Below are positions 1 to 12,019 of a stretch of DNA of 64,000 nucleotides, piece after piece. A model generated the notes under the pieces. The model saw only the letters and a program-made list of their open reading frames with translations. It was not told where the DNA came from and searched no databases. This stretch comes from Nematostella vectensis (Eukaryota; Cnidaria; Anthozoa; Actiniaria; Edwardsiidae), in contig NC_064043.1 in NCBI RefSeq assembly GCF_932526225.1, forward strand, positions 13,576,085-13,640,084, in the 5' to 3' direction. A program made the translations under genes and the position numbers. How positions within the stretch are numbered: the first letter of the stretch is position 1; each line of letters opens with the position of its first letter.

Positions 1-128
1 GGCACCACCAAATTTCGAAAGTAATGGCACATAACACCTATACACACACCTACCAACACTATCTGATCGGTTTCTGCAGTTAAAAAAAAGTCAAAAATTC
101 TCATGGTCGATTTATCAACATAGCATAG

Positions 129-360
129 TAATGATAATGATGGTGACGATTGTGATGATAGTGGTTAGCATGGTGTTGGATGACCAAGGTCATGGTGATA
201 TAGATGTGTTCATTATTGTGATTGAAGATGAGAGTGCTCACCACAGTAGGTGATTATGGGAATGATGATTAGATATTGTGATTGTGAAAAAACTCATAGC
301 AATTATTAAATATATAAATAATAATTGTTATAATGATGATGGTGTTGATGCTAATAAAAA
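129..360. repeat. Degenerate GAT/ATG-rich low-complexity tract
   Basis: Imperfect runs of gatgatnnnnatgatgg-type trinucleotides with no clear unit. It lies upstream of the first recognisable exon of the Ser/Pro/Arg-rich gene and is probably intronic. I see no coding signal. Confidence 0.6.
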
Positions 361-484
361 AGATGATTGGTATTTTTTTAACCACTGGTCAACAGCATAC
401 TTCACCTTTTCTTGTGTTAAGGTTGCCAAATTCTGATCTTAGTGCATCTCCATTAACCATAAATAATCTGACACTCTTCTTTAG

Positions 485-3400
485 CTCCAGTAAGGCGCCG
501 AGGAACTGCGACTGCTTCTCCATCTTCTAGATCCATTACTAGTATGTAAATTGTTAAAACTCATTTCTACTCCTGCTGTTAAAGAAGTTAATGATGATGT
601 GGATACCACACCCTATGTTATCCATCCTTCTAACTAAAGTAACCACCAGACTTAAATACTACTGCTTTGATGACAAACAAGAGTGGATTTGTTGTTGACT
701 CTCCACTTGCTGAAAGTCAAAAAATCCCAAATGAACCCACAGGAGAGCCGGCTTGCAGGCTGACTTGCTGTATGACCACATTTTCAAAATAGTGTTTTCT
801 ATTAAACTGTATTTAATCATTCTCGAGAGCAGACAATTAAAACAACCAAATTAGACTAGCGGACAACTAAAAGAAACCTTTATCACATCCCTAGGACACC
901 CTCTCACCTCAGATTGTTTGAGGACTATTTCAAGTACTGTTCCACTCAGACTAATAGCAGCAAGAATTACATCACTTAGCCTTTGGAAAATGTCATGAAT
1001 TGGACTTCCATATGCACAAGATTTCATAAGATTTAACCCAGAGTGTCTGATTACTAAGTAAAGTGAATAGAAAAGGATGTGTTCATATGGAGTTGTGTCC
1101 AGCTCTGAGCAGTTTGAACAGATGTGTGTTGATTTTCAGTAATGCCAGATGAGGAGCCGGTTGCCAGCAGACCCCGACCTCGCGGGAGAGCATCGGGTAA
1201 TTTCACAGTTAATATTCCCGATGATGAGCCTGTGAGAAGCCAGCCCCGCCCTCGCAGCACCCCCGCCCAGACCTCTACACCAGATGATTGGGAGATGAAC
1301 CAAGTCAACGAGGGTAAAAGACGGACTTCCACATAGAACTTTCTCACACCTTTTTTGGTTTCCAGTAATTTTTAGTTTAATGTACCTTTCCGTGGTTTGT
1401 TTTAGCCCTTGTCAGAAGGCGGCAACCCCAGCAATCGATGCCTGGCCCAAGAGGTAAGAGTCTTTACCAGTTCGTGTGTCACTATTAGCACCTTGAGAGT
1501 TTGAAGCCCTTAGGAAAGCCAAATGAGGATGATGAAAAAGGGTGGATGAAGGTGTTAATGTTTCACACCACTTACGCTCATTTTCACACCACTTATGCTG
1601 TTTCACACCACTTTTGCTCATGTTTTGCACCACTTTTGCTCATCTTTCACACCATTTAAGCTCATCTTTCACACCACTGACGCTCAATTTTCACACCATT
1701 TAAGCTCATGTTTCACACCACTTACTCTCAAGTTTCACACCACTTACGCTCCAATTTCACACCACTGACGCTCATGTTTCACACCATTTACGCTCATGTT
1801 TCGCACCACTTACGCTCAAGTTTCACACCACACGCTTGTTTCATGCCACTAACGCTCATGTTTCACACCACTTACACTCAAGTTTTACACCACTTACGCT
1901 CAAGTTTTACACCACTTACGCTCATGTTTCAGGCCACTTACGCTCATGTTTCAGGCCACTTACGCTCAAGTTTCACACCACTTACGCTTATGTTTCAGGC
2001 TCACCCAAGCAGGCGTGGCAAGGGGAGGAGGAGGAATGTGGCCCTGTCCGCCCAAGACACAGAGGACCACCTCCTCAGAGAAACTCACTTGATGATGACG
2101 ATGATGATGATGACGATGATGAGGGATATGGTGCAAACGGTAGTGGTGTTGTTACAATCTCAAGGATTTATCACAGTATCGTGTGTTTAAAATTGTGTAA
2201 TAAGTTTCGAAGGTGCAACAATTTACGAGGTCAAATAGAAATTCTACAGAATAGGGCTGCATCAGTTGCACAAATTGTTTGCTTATTAGATTTCATGTAT
2301 TTTCTGGACTGCACCAATATTTGAGGCTCTATCTTTTGTGGATGACAAAGAAAACCAGCTAGCAACTGTTTCTCTTGGAAAGGTGAATGTTTAGTAAAGT
2401 GGGGCTAAAGGAAAACGCCTCTGTGCCATACCAAATGGCTGCTCTGCCTATCAACCTTCAATTGCTGGACATGAACTTGATTTGACGTTTCCCTCCCCTT
2501 AGCCCCGGTAGTCAGACGACGAGCCCCGCCCACTAGCAAGCCATCCGACGACAGCCTTGTGGTTACCGCAGGTGGGTGTTACACCTTAAACACACAAGCT
2601 TCTTTTCAAATACGAATTGCGAACTGTGTTTACTATTGGCACCGCCCATCGAGGGGTCCCAGGGATGTATAAGGACTGTAACAACATATAGAGTAATTTC
2701 TCTCAATTATTGCCAAAGTTTATAGCTTACAGCTTTGCTTTAGGCTTCTTTGGATTCTCCAAAAGGCACTGCTTTTTAGGATGTCTGTTTCAACTATATT
2801 TTTCCTGTAAAGCTTCTCAAGCGCTGAAAATTTTTAACTTTGATGCCAACATATACCCAATTCTAAACCCCCAAACCATGTAAAAGCATGGAATTATCTC
2901 CACGACTTTTGGCCATGGACTGCGGTTTTAATGTTGCCACTTCTCGCCTGGAGTTCTTATCGTTTCACTTCGTGTTGTACCCAGTACGCCGCAGACAAGG
3001 CTCACCTCAGGACTCCCAAATTCGGCCACGCGGTTCCGGCTCACCGAGCCTGCAGTATGGCGGCGGACTTCCATGTAAGTGTGTATCGAGTGCGTATCAA
3101 GGATAGAGCAAGGGTATGCTAATACCAAACTGCCATAATGTCAGTTCTTTCTTCTTGTTTTTATCGCTTTTTGTGTACAGTATTTATTCACTGATTGCTA
3201 GAATCCGGGCCAGTACTCTAGGCATGCACATAGGCATGAACCAGCAAAATATACACTTGTTGTGAAGAGTAACCTTCATGCACCACTGCAGTTTTTTATT
3301 AGAACTACTAGAGAGGCATACGTTTGACGTCAACAGTCGCTGCGCCAAGGCTTGGTGAGATGGGGGTATTCATTTTTGAGGTGTGCTTATCCTCTGGGTA

Positions 3401-3984
3401 TTATGTCGCCTTTAAGCGGAACACATCAAAGTCAATAGTTGTTTGTATGCGCAGAGGGTCTACTCACTTGTGTAGTCTCTGTGTTTCATTTTCTCTGGCT
3501 ATTTTTCGCTTGATCTAGTAGTTTTTCACTTCCTCTGTTTTTGCAGCCCCTGCAAGGAGAGGCACTCCATCCAAACTTCGCGCCGAGGAGACAGAAATTC
3601 GGCGACGAAGCCTCCCTCAAGTGCCCTCCTCTCGAAACAGTCTCTCACCGTCCTCTTATAGCGATCATCAGATCACTCCTAGGGGTCCTGGGACCAAGGG
3701 ACTAGCCAAGCCTCGCGTGAGGTCCGTGTCGCCCGGTGGGAGACTAGGTCAGAAGGGTGAACTTCCTGTCGTACCAAGAGGAAGCAGGCTGGCCGCGCCA
3801 AGGTAAAGGAAGACTGGTGACCAATTGAATAATTGTGGAGCTAAAAAATTTCTCACCAACTGGACGGCTAATGATGGATTCGAATTTCGTGAAAGTAAAT
3901 ATTCATATTTTTCTCAGGAGGATCCCTATGCCTAGTAGTTCATACACGGAAGCGGAGCAAGGCTGGCAGGATGGCTGTTACTAG
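485..3984 (+). CDS. 3' part of a multi-exon gene for a basic Ser/Pro/Arg-rich protein (SLAIN-like end, weak)
   Basis: Exons read from splice sites and phase: 485-541, 1140-1313, 1406-1453, 1999-2139, 2503-2571, 2985-3074, 3547-3802, 3918-3984 (stop TAG). All junctions are phase 1 except the last, which is phase 2. The joined frame has no stop and gives about 229 residues. Several exons open with a Val/Ala-Arg-Arg-Arg motif (APVRRRG, LVRRRQP, APVVRRRAP, VRRRQGSP). Exon 2 has an internal duplication (PDEEPVASRPRPR / PDDEPVRSQPRPR), and exon 4 contains ten consecutive Asp. The protein ends WQDGCY after RRIPMPSS. The basic, Ser/Pro-rich, disordered composition resembles microtubule-end proteins such as SLAIN; that link is from memory of the family's style and is weak. 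The 5' end is outside the window. The 3547-3802 exon would meet a TAA if its GTAAAG donor were not used. I trust the gene structure much more than the function. Confidence 0.75.
1555..1998 (+). repeat. 22-bp minisatellite ending at a splice acceptor
   Basis: About 20 units of the type tttcacaccacttacgctca plus ag/tg, period 22 (for example units starting 1861 and 1883). The array fills the intron between exons 1406-1453 and 1999-2139. The last units change to gtttcaggccac, and the final tttcag at 1993-1998 is the acceptor of the next exon. Confidence 0.9.
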
Positions 3985-4647
3985 GGCTGCTTCACGTGTT
4001 CGCATTAAAATACCCTAAAGGTCCTCCACTTCATGTGGGAGAAAAATTGAAACACTGGTGCCACCATAGAAGATATGCAAGTCCGATCCCAAACTCGGTC
4101 AGTGATGACTGCACTGAAATGGCCGTAGTGCGCGGGACCTGGACGTAGAAAGTAACGACTATATTGAAACTGAATTAAGATATTTCTCCGGATTTACCGC
4201 GGTTATTTCGTAAATATCAAGCATTCCTAGAGCTACAGGAGCCGAGCTAAACAGAGGCACAAGGGGCGCGCACCCCTCGTCCACAAAAAAAAGGGTATAC
4301 ATTGACTGCACGCCCACCCCACGGCAAAACCTGGTTATTCGTATATAGCCTGGTGAGCAAGCCAATAAACTAAATAATTGGCTTAGAGTTTGTATTAAAA
4401 GGATTCCTTGGGAAATTGCTCTAGGTTAGAATAGAGTTCTGCCGACTATAGGCACGTGTAAATAGGGTGAGGTCATGAATTGGAGTATATGAGGACTCGG
4501 CTAGGTTTTATTGTGTCGTAAAGGGTGCTTCTTACTAGTTCACAGTAATTTTGAGTTGCCGTTTTTAATAGGATAATCTACTAGAATAATAAAGATCTTG
4601 AATTTTAAATCTTACAGTGGACTTTAGTCTACAATAGTGTGTTGTTA

Positions 4648-4899
4648 TCATTTCCATATAATAACTCCTGTGTTTTTTTTCCTCGGGACATCATACAAGT
4701 AGACTTGTTGGTCTTGCTTTCTTCCTTCCAATAATTGACACTTCATGTTTTCATCACACTTGAGGTTGCGATTGCCAAGGTTCGCTACATCAATGGTCTT
4801 GTACGCTGGAATTGGACGTACTATTGTGTGGCCGAATTGGCGAAGGCAGATTATCCAAAGGAGAATGGTTGTGGTAGCCAGTATAGCGAGATACACCAT
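4648..4899 (-). CDS. Small putative type II membrane protein, or first exon of one
   Basis: An ATG at 4899 opens 83 codons. Residues 1-20 are hydrophobic (MVYLAILATTTILLWIICLR) and look like a signal anchor. The rest is polar with two Cys around residues 48-53 (KCDENMKC). A TTTATT at about 4507 would read as AATAAA on this strand, about 140 nt after the stop, so a short single-exon gene is possible. It could also be a first exon or a relic of a larger Golgi-type enzyme like its neighbours at 7.6 and 28 kb. I do not recognise a family. Confidence 0.4.
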   Translation of the reverse strand: MVYLAILATTTILLWIICLRQFGHTIVRPIPAYKTIDVANLGNRNLKCDENMKCQLLEGRKQDQQVYLYDVPRKKNTGVIIWK

Positions 4900-5304
4900 C
4901 TTGGCGTATACCCTCTCCTAATGACTTATTTCTAAGTATTGCACTCTATATCTGCAATAATTTGCTGTCAATAATTTAAAAGCCACACTTTGATTGTTTT
5001 CACAAGCTACGCCTGTTGGGCCACGCGACGCTTAAAAGTCATTTCGTTGGTGAAAATAACGAAAACGCCGAGACCCCATAATGCCTTAAAAACACCTACT
5101 GTATTCGGGCTCAGAAACCAAAGGAAATAGAACGCAAAGCAATGCATTATATTTATTTTCCAATAATTTCATTCAGAAAAATATTATTTACAAGCATTTT
5201 GAGCACAAGTGCAAAATCTTAGCGATTTTATTATTTTTTTGCAGTTTTAATAATAGGTATAAGGTAAATATCTCACAATAATTCCATAAATCTGATAAGT
5301 CTTT

Positions 5305-5610
5305 TTAACCCGTTGACCCCTGAACCGGCCCGTACCGGCCGTGAAAAGAAGCCACCAGCCAAAAAATAATCATAAATGACAAATAAACACACTGCTGTTT
5401 TTTCCTTGTTCAATTTAAAAACGCGAACTATTATTTGGCTGAAGAGTAGTTGCTATCATCTTGGTTGGATGCATTCTTCAAGATCATTTATCCCTTAGAC
5501 TGATGCCTAAGTATCTTCCTCTTTGTGTTTATTTTGCATTTATGAACTTTATTTATGAACTTTTTGGTTGTGGGTACTTCTCAAAGTCGGCTAACGGGTC
5601 AATGTGTTAA
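5305..5610. mobile_element. Putative piggyBac-like MITE
   Basis: The segment starts TTAACCCGTTGACCC and ends GGGTCAATGTGTTAA. The reverse complement of the right end matches the left at 12 of 15 bases. Both ends carry TTAA, the target of piggyBac-type elements. No ORF lies inside. Confidence 0.5.
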
Positions 5611-6000
5611 CAGGCCGTCCGCTCTAAATTATCAGTCACATCTTCAAAGAAACTTCCAATAGACACACTGCTTTTACAATGAAATATTTTTCCGTTAAAA
5701 ACCACCGGAGATTGTTACGTTATCGACCATTTTTACTGTGGCTGAAATTACCCCCTTCCCCCTCCCTTTGCATTTATGAACTTTATTTATGAACTTTTTG
5801 GTTGTGGGTACTTCTCAAAGTCGGCTAACGGGTCAATGTGTTAACAGGCCGTCCGCTCTAAATTATCAGTCACATCTTCAAAGAAACTTCCAATAGACAC
5901 ACTGCTTTTACAATGAAATATTTTTCCGTTAAAAACCACCGGAGATTGTTACGTTATCGACCATTTTTACTGTGGCTGAAATTACCCCCTGCCCCCTCCC
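5533..6000. repeat. 234-bp direct tandem duplication
   Basis: The segment from tttgcatttatgaacttt (5533) is repeated almost exactly at 5767, offset 234. It takes in the right end of the 5305-5610 element and about 130 bp of a dispersed sequence beginning aacaggccgtccgctc, which recurs diverged at 56037-56160. The second copy ends in a run of about 20 C at 5998-6017. Confidence 0.9.
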
Positions 6001-6017
6001 CCCCCCCCCCCCCCCCC

Positions 6018-7560
6018 ATTGTCGTGGTCTGTGTATCTCGCGTTTACGGCAAGATAAAGACCAAGGCTGCCAGAAAAAGTGAAACACATTGAGGAAAATG
6101 CTTGCTGGCACCTGAAAGTAGAAATAAACAGTCAGCAAAAAGGGTCTATATTATAACATAACTTTCAAATGCGCAAAAACAAAACCGCGTGAAATTAACG
6201 CAGGCCGTAACCGTGGTGGTAACGTAAGTCTCGCTATTTGTGGGACGAGTACATCTTGTATTTAAATATCTTAAAAAGAAAAGAAAAATTGAACTTGAAG
6301 TCGCAACCTGCCTTCGATAGCTAGATTCACAACATTTTAAGAAATCTGTAGACGACCATCTGGTTAAATGTACGGTAGTCTACAATTGACATTTTATTTT
6401 TCTTTGTTATATTTGCATAATGTCGAAAGATGCTGCAAATAAATATGGAGATGTAGAATTCTGTCCCCTAAATTCGTCCCAGCATGCTATTCGCTTATCA
6501 AATCGACCCAGTCCCCCGCGCAATGTAAGAATGGTAAATTAGTAAGTAAATTAGGGTATCACCTGACCTGATGTAGAGGATTCCTGTGTTTGTGGGCAGG
6601 ATATGTCGGGTGCAGTTCTCACAGCACTCATGGCTGTTGAAGTATTTGCTGATTGTTTTGATGATGACATTCCCTTAGTGGACGCTGTAGTTGTTACTAG
6701 TTGTTGGGAGTAACATAATCAAAATTAGCACACAAATCAAGTGAACCCTCGCACATTGTATAAAATCAATATAATATTAGAACTACAATTTTTTTAAATA
6801 TATCACGCACGGAGACGAAGCGTTCTTTAAGGCTCTTGAACATGTTAGATACCAACGTAAATTCTCGACCTACTACTTTTCGGGCCCAAAACATGACTTT
6901 TTTTATTTCAAAATATGCAAAAATGTCTCCTTTCTTGCTCGCTCTGATTGCTGTTTTGAATGTTTACCTTCAGCCAATCAGAGAACGACACGATCTCTTG
7001 GCAAAATGTTCCTGTTTTGAAATCATAACATTCATGTTTTTCTTCTACGCAAACTAGAGGAAAAACATGGATGTTTTTCCTCTACGCAAACAGAGTGTAA
7101 ATAGTTTAATAGTATCAGTTGACATACACTCTTTTTTATAAGAACTAAATTTCTGTTGAGGCTGGGCCGTTTTGGGGACATTTTAAGGCTGAACATGTTC
7201 TGAAGCTTGTTGCGAAAGGTATCATTCGCCTAGTAACCCAATGAACCTTTTGTGCATTTAAATGTAGATAACTCAGCTGGGGTAAATTTAAGTTTATTCA
7301 CCACTGGGAAGATACTAATTGCCATCAACTTTGATTCAGTAATGAGAAAACCTGTCTGCTTTTTTTCTCGAGTAAGTGTGTAATTTGCTTAATATATGTT
7401 TTGACATGAGGCATTCTTGTGTTGTAATGTTACTTGCCCACAGGATCAAAGTAATGGCTTTAACATGAGATCTTTTTGCCAGAGGTATAAAACTCTTATA
7501 GCGCCTACATTAACACAAAAGTTCTTGCAACTTCTTTGACTTCTCCCGGGTAATTCTTGA
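6018..7560. other. No gene seen
   Basis: AT-rich DNA with only short unsupported ORFs. There is one short direct duplication at about 7028-7097 (ctacgcaaac followed by gaggaaaaacat). I see nothing else that I can support. Confidence 0.5.
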
Positions 7561-7566
7561 TGATAA

Positions 7567-10528
7567 TTATTCCTGAAACTTCCCAACTGAACTAGACTTA
7601 TTGCAGATCCTCTGGGAGTGTGGTATGATCATCTCAATGAGTATATTTCTGTTAACACCTGTGGAATCACCGTGAAGCTTGAACGGGTGAAGAAATGGCA
7701 TGTTTCTGCGATATTCCTTCCAGACTGACATTGCACTGACCCTATTACTCCCATAGCCATACTTTGTACTCAGGTAAAGTCCCCCAGGAGATAGGATATT
7801 GGGTAAATAGTCCAGAAAACACATCATAGTTGGTACAGCAGTTTCTAAGAAGACTTTATGCTTTAGGAAAATAGAGGACAAGTAGCTAAGTTTCTTCGAC
7901 AGGCGTCTAGGGACGTACCATCCATCTGCCCTCGATCTAGGTATCGTATCACTGCCCCCAGTATTGTTATAAAAGACTGAAAAGCTTTGGTTGACCCATG
8001 AAAGCGAGGAATTTCGAAGCTCATTAAAAACATCGGCTGTTCTATTTAGAATATTCGCCGTTCTCCACCAATGCCAATCTGTAGGTGTTGGACCTCCAAG
8101 TACCGCATTTTCGAATTTCATGTCGTTTCCAAACAACCATATCTTGTTTTTGTCTGCGCCAAGAACATTCCACCAAAAGAGTAAGGCGTCGTCGTGAATT
8201 TGTAGGTATCCTTCGTAACCCGGATGTAATCGGGCTGCTTTCGCAAGGCACTCGTAACCCCAGTATCCTTTCTCGTGACTGACTTGCATCACTTCAATCT
8301 TATCGTTCGCTACCGGGCCACAAACGATTATCTTCCGGAAGCCATTCTCGTAAAATGAGTGAAGAAGCGAAAAACTTTCATAATAAGGGTAGTGGTAAAC
8401 AATGATTAGTGCGACATTATCGAAGTAGGAATAGCAGTCATGATTTGATGCTCTACTCTGTTGCAGTTGTTGCGGATGCATTTGGGTAATCTTGGGGTTT
8501 CCTAAGAAGGAAAAAAAATAGAGAAATTGAGCAACTAATATCACAACATCGACAATTTTCAAAGAGGCAAATCGCATCTATCCATATATTTTCGTTATCT
8601 TAAACCAATCAGTGAACAAATGCAATACCTTTTGCATGTGGAAAATAAACCTATTTCAATAAACGTTGGCGAATGGCAAATGCCAGTTCTACGATGCTTA
8701 TGGATATAATTATTTGTAAGAATAAAGATGATTAAGTAATATAATCGCAGAATTATTTACATTTTCCTACATTCAGTAGAAATTTGACGAGTTCTGTGGT
8801 ATTTTTGATAGCAAAACTGCCATAGCATTTGCCATTTGCACTGACAACATATTTTGAAATAGGTATATGTGATATTTTGTGACACTTTTTACGGCAGTGA
8901 AAGGGCTTCCATAACGCAGCATTGTAGCATGTTTGGAAATCTATACTTTGTCACTTCTTGTTATTGAAGAGGGAAAAATTCAAATATCATTTCTAGTGGT
9001 ATAACAGAGAAGGGCTTAAATATGAAAATGAAAAAAAATTGCATGTGGCGCAAATTCTGGGGGTAGGGAGGGGAAGCCTGAGACGGGACATGAAGGAGAG
9101 GGTGGGGGGGGGCAGTGTTTTGGGAAATATACCGTAATGATTCGCTTATTTAATTTTTCGGGTCTTTGGGGGGGCGCTTATTGGGAATAGGGCGCTTATT
9201 TCATTTCAGCGGCTAAATACCAGCTTCTGAATCGATTGATAATCAAACTTTATTTTCGATAAACTGAAACTATACTAAAAATGCTGCTAGATTGTTTATA
9301 AATCGATGACAATATCGTTGTAATGTGAGAATGTCAATGAGAGCTAAATAAAATGCAGATTTACACCATTCATATTTATTCCATGGGTGCTTTGGTTGGG
9401 ATATTTTTTTAGGGGAGGAGAGGGGGGCGCTTATTCCAAAATTCGAGGTCACAGGGGGGGGACTTATTGAGGAGGGCGGGCGCTTATTTAAAGAAGGGCG
9501 CTTATTGAATCATTATGGTATGTCAACAGAAGAGAAAACAGCTGAATTACTGTATTCATGAAATGTGAAAATAAAAAGATTAGGGCTAAAAAATTCATTT
9601 AAGACTGTCAAATGTGCTATAATTTAGGGAGTGGTTTTGCCATTGATCAAGTCCACTCTTTTATCTCTTTCATGCCAGGATTAAGTTGGCATTCACCTGA
9701 GCCTGTGCCCTTCTGGGGAGAGTGTAGAAGTAGTTTATGCTTAATTGTGTGACAGTAGTTATCGATTGAAAAGGGAGGTTTATGAGGAAAAAAGATGGAA
9801 ATTTTAAGGGGAGAGAGGAGTAGAGGTTAAGGCGAAGGGAGTATTGATCAATGCAAGAGAGATGAGTGACAGAAAAAACAAGGTGTGAAAGGAAAAAAGT
9901 GGGTTGAAGGGTCAAAGAAGGAACTAATGAGAGAGGAGGAATGGTTGATTTAAGTGACCATCTTTGTTTATTCATGGTCAAGCTATAGAAAGGCAGTAAA
10001 GTTCGCATGAACAACTAATGTTTCGTAAATATAAACGGTACCATTGAATTAGCGCAGCCCTAAAATAGATGCTGCAGTGACATATTACAGAAAATGATTG
10101 TTTTAGGGCATACCTTTGACTATATGCAGGAAATAGAATCATACTACTGGGCCGTGAAAAGTACTTAAGAAACTTGAGTCTTATAAAAGTTTGAGAACTC
10201 AAGTTATTAGTACCCTTAACTGTAGGACTGTCTGTATATTGTATTACTAAGTCGGTGTAATACTATCGGCTATAAGTCGAAATTGACATGACTTCAAAAG
10301 GTACACAAATAAGTAACATACTTAAGTACCTAAGTACTAAATTCTTATCTAATCTTGAGTTTTCAATTTTGCTCTTAGTTCTATGCTAAGCTTTAAATTG
10401 TTTTGATCTTAAAAAGGAAAAAAATGATTATACGTACCATGAAATAATGACCGTGAAGACAGCAGTAGATAAAAGACAACACCAGCAATGACTGAAGTCA
10501 GTATGGCAAATAATTTCCGATCCAGCAT
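7567..10528 (-). CDS. Two-exon type II membrane glycosyltransferase-like protein
   Basis: Exon 1 (10528-10438) starts ATG and encodes a 30-residue signal anchor (MLDRKLFAILTSVIAGVVFY then LLLSSR). It ends with G before a GTACGT donor. Exon 2 (8501-7567) follows a pyrimidine-rich acceptor ending TTCTTAG, and the phase matches. The product is about 341 residues. The luminal part has FRKIIVCGP, then GYLQIHDDALLFWWN with paired acidic residues like the DXD metal site of GT-A enzymes, then WHWW, and several Asn-X-Ser/Thr sequons. The IHDD...W pattern recalls the DUF288/STELLO group, by recollection only. Expected location: Golgi membrane, catalytic part luminal. The exon 2 frame also stays open upstream to an in-frame ATG at 8577 that would supply a different hydrophobic N-terminus. 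Confidence 0.75.
9129..9521. mobile_element. MITE with 15-bp inverted ends and gcgcttatt repeats
   Basis: The left end ataccgtaatgattc is matched by the reverse complement of gaatcattatggtat at the right, with one mismatch. The inside holds several G-rich gcgcttatt blocks. It lies in the intron of the glycosyltransferase-like gene. A smaller relative lies at 13235-13352. Confidence 0.65.
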
Positions 10529-11047
10529 GCTTTTTCAGTCGCTCTTGAAGAAATCACGAGAGAACAAAGTTTTCTAGAAGACAGTGTGTTGTGTTTCGCG
10601 TGCGAACATCCGGGGACTTCAAGTTTTTTGGCGGGAATTCTCCACGCGAGACTAGCCAAGACTAGCCTAGTACTGGATATGTTGAAAGTAAAATTATTCG
10701 AGGAATTAAAAAAAGGCGTATCAGTTATTGCTGCTGACTAAGTGTTGGAATTTGTGAAAAAAAAAACAATAATTGCTTTTCAGTCTTGGTTTGCCATTTT
10801 GAATAAGCTTTTTTTTATTACAACAGGAATTCACGCGTGCTGCTAGCCCCAGTCTACTTATGTTTCAAAGGACAACAAATGTTTATTATGTAAAACTTAG
10901 ACACCTATCATTGCACACTGAAGAAGAACACCTCTATTTAGGTATATTTTTGAAGCTTGCAATGTCCTCCGAAAATATAACCCCTTTACTACTAATATAA
11001 AGTAATCTGTCGTGTCTCTCATTAGTAGCACACATTCATTGTATTAC

Positions 11048-12014
11048 CTTGCATTGGAGTCCCCCACACGCAATCGCGTCCGTCCCAGTTTTCGGACACA
11101 CCATCTCTTGTTATCGACGACATTTTGATACAGTATGGTACTTCCATAGTAAGTCCATCAATAACCGCAGCCGTACTCACACTACCCATGACAGTTATGT
11201 TTTGGTAAGTCATGCTTCCATCGTCAAAAAATACGACATACCCTATGATACCGGTGGTGTTTTTGTACGGTTCCCATTCCACCCTAAGGCTTGTTGTACT
11301 GATCGCTACAACACTTGTTATCTGAGTTGGTTCGAGGGCAGCTGCAAAAAAAAAAAGACAAATATCAGACTATAAGACTGTCGCAAGAGACCATCATGGT
11401 CTATAGCTGTATCACATAAGCACTGAACTGGTATTTTTTTTCAATTCCTTTTTTTAACTATTGTAAAATTATAAAGTATTTCCTGGAACAATTAAAAAGG
11501 ATTTATCAAAACCTTCTGAGGTTTGTTATGTTGAAAAGAAAGAGTAAAGAAAAGGGTTTTGTAAGATAATCTTGTAATTTTAAATACTTTAGGATTAGCT
11601 ATTCATTACTACTGCAGAGATAATTATTTATTCCCGCGCCTTAATCATGTGAAGCGTTGATGGGAAGTTTTCAGCAATCCTACGCTGAGAGCTGAGATGT
11701 ACCATAATCAGTGAATTCCTTCATTAGAAAACTAACGGTAAGCCATTAACTATTAACAAAAGTTAAACAAAAAGGACATTCTTATTCACTCATCATGATA
11801 AACAGTTATGAATTCTTTTTTTGCTTTCGGTTTTTCGAGGATGAGTTTGTAGGTGTATCACAACTTCGACATTGTAGATGTATAGTGAAGCACTAAAGGC
11901 CTCGGAGAAACTCTATGATGAAAATCATTCACCCTACTTACCACCAGAAAAATAAAATGATCCAAAGCACCAAATGATTGCAATACAAAGAACGTTGCTA
12001 CGAACAAATGCCAT
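11048..12014 (-). CDS. Signal peptide exon plus fibronectin type III exon (partial gene)
   Basis: Exon 1 (12014-11942) encodes MAFVRSNVLCIAIIWCFG and a few more residues, a good signal peptide, ending in phase 1 at a GTAAGT donor. Exon 2 (11341-11048) follows a long pyrimidine tract ending GCAG and is a 98-codon phase 1-1 exon. It reads as one FN3 domain: PTQITSVVAISTTSLRVEWE, the Tyr-containing strand GYVVFFDD, and the late strand MEVPYCIKMSSIT. Its donor is AAG/GTAAT. FN3 domains are adhesion or interaction modules of extracellular proteins. No further FN3 exon is visible to the left. The next phase-compatible acceptor on this strand is exon 2 of the glycosyltransferase-like gene at 8501. 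Otherwise the rest of the gene spans or encloses that locus. Confidence 0.7.
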
Positions 12015-12019
12015 CTTCT

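Noticed and set aside
1708-2190. Long plus-strand ORFs across the 22-bp minisatellite
   Set aside because: Only the part from 1999 onward belongs to a supported exon; the rest is intronic repeat, except for the possible in-frame acceptor noted.
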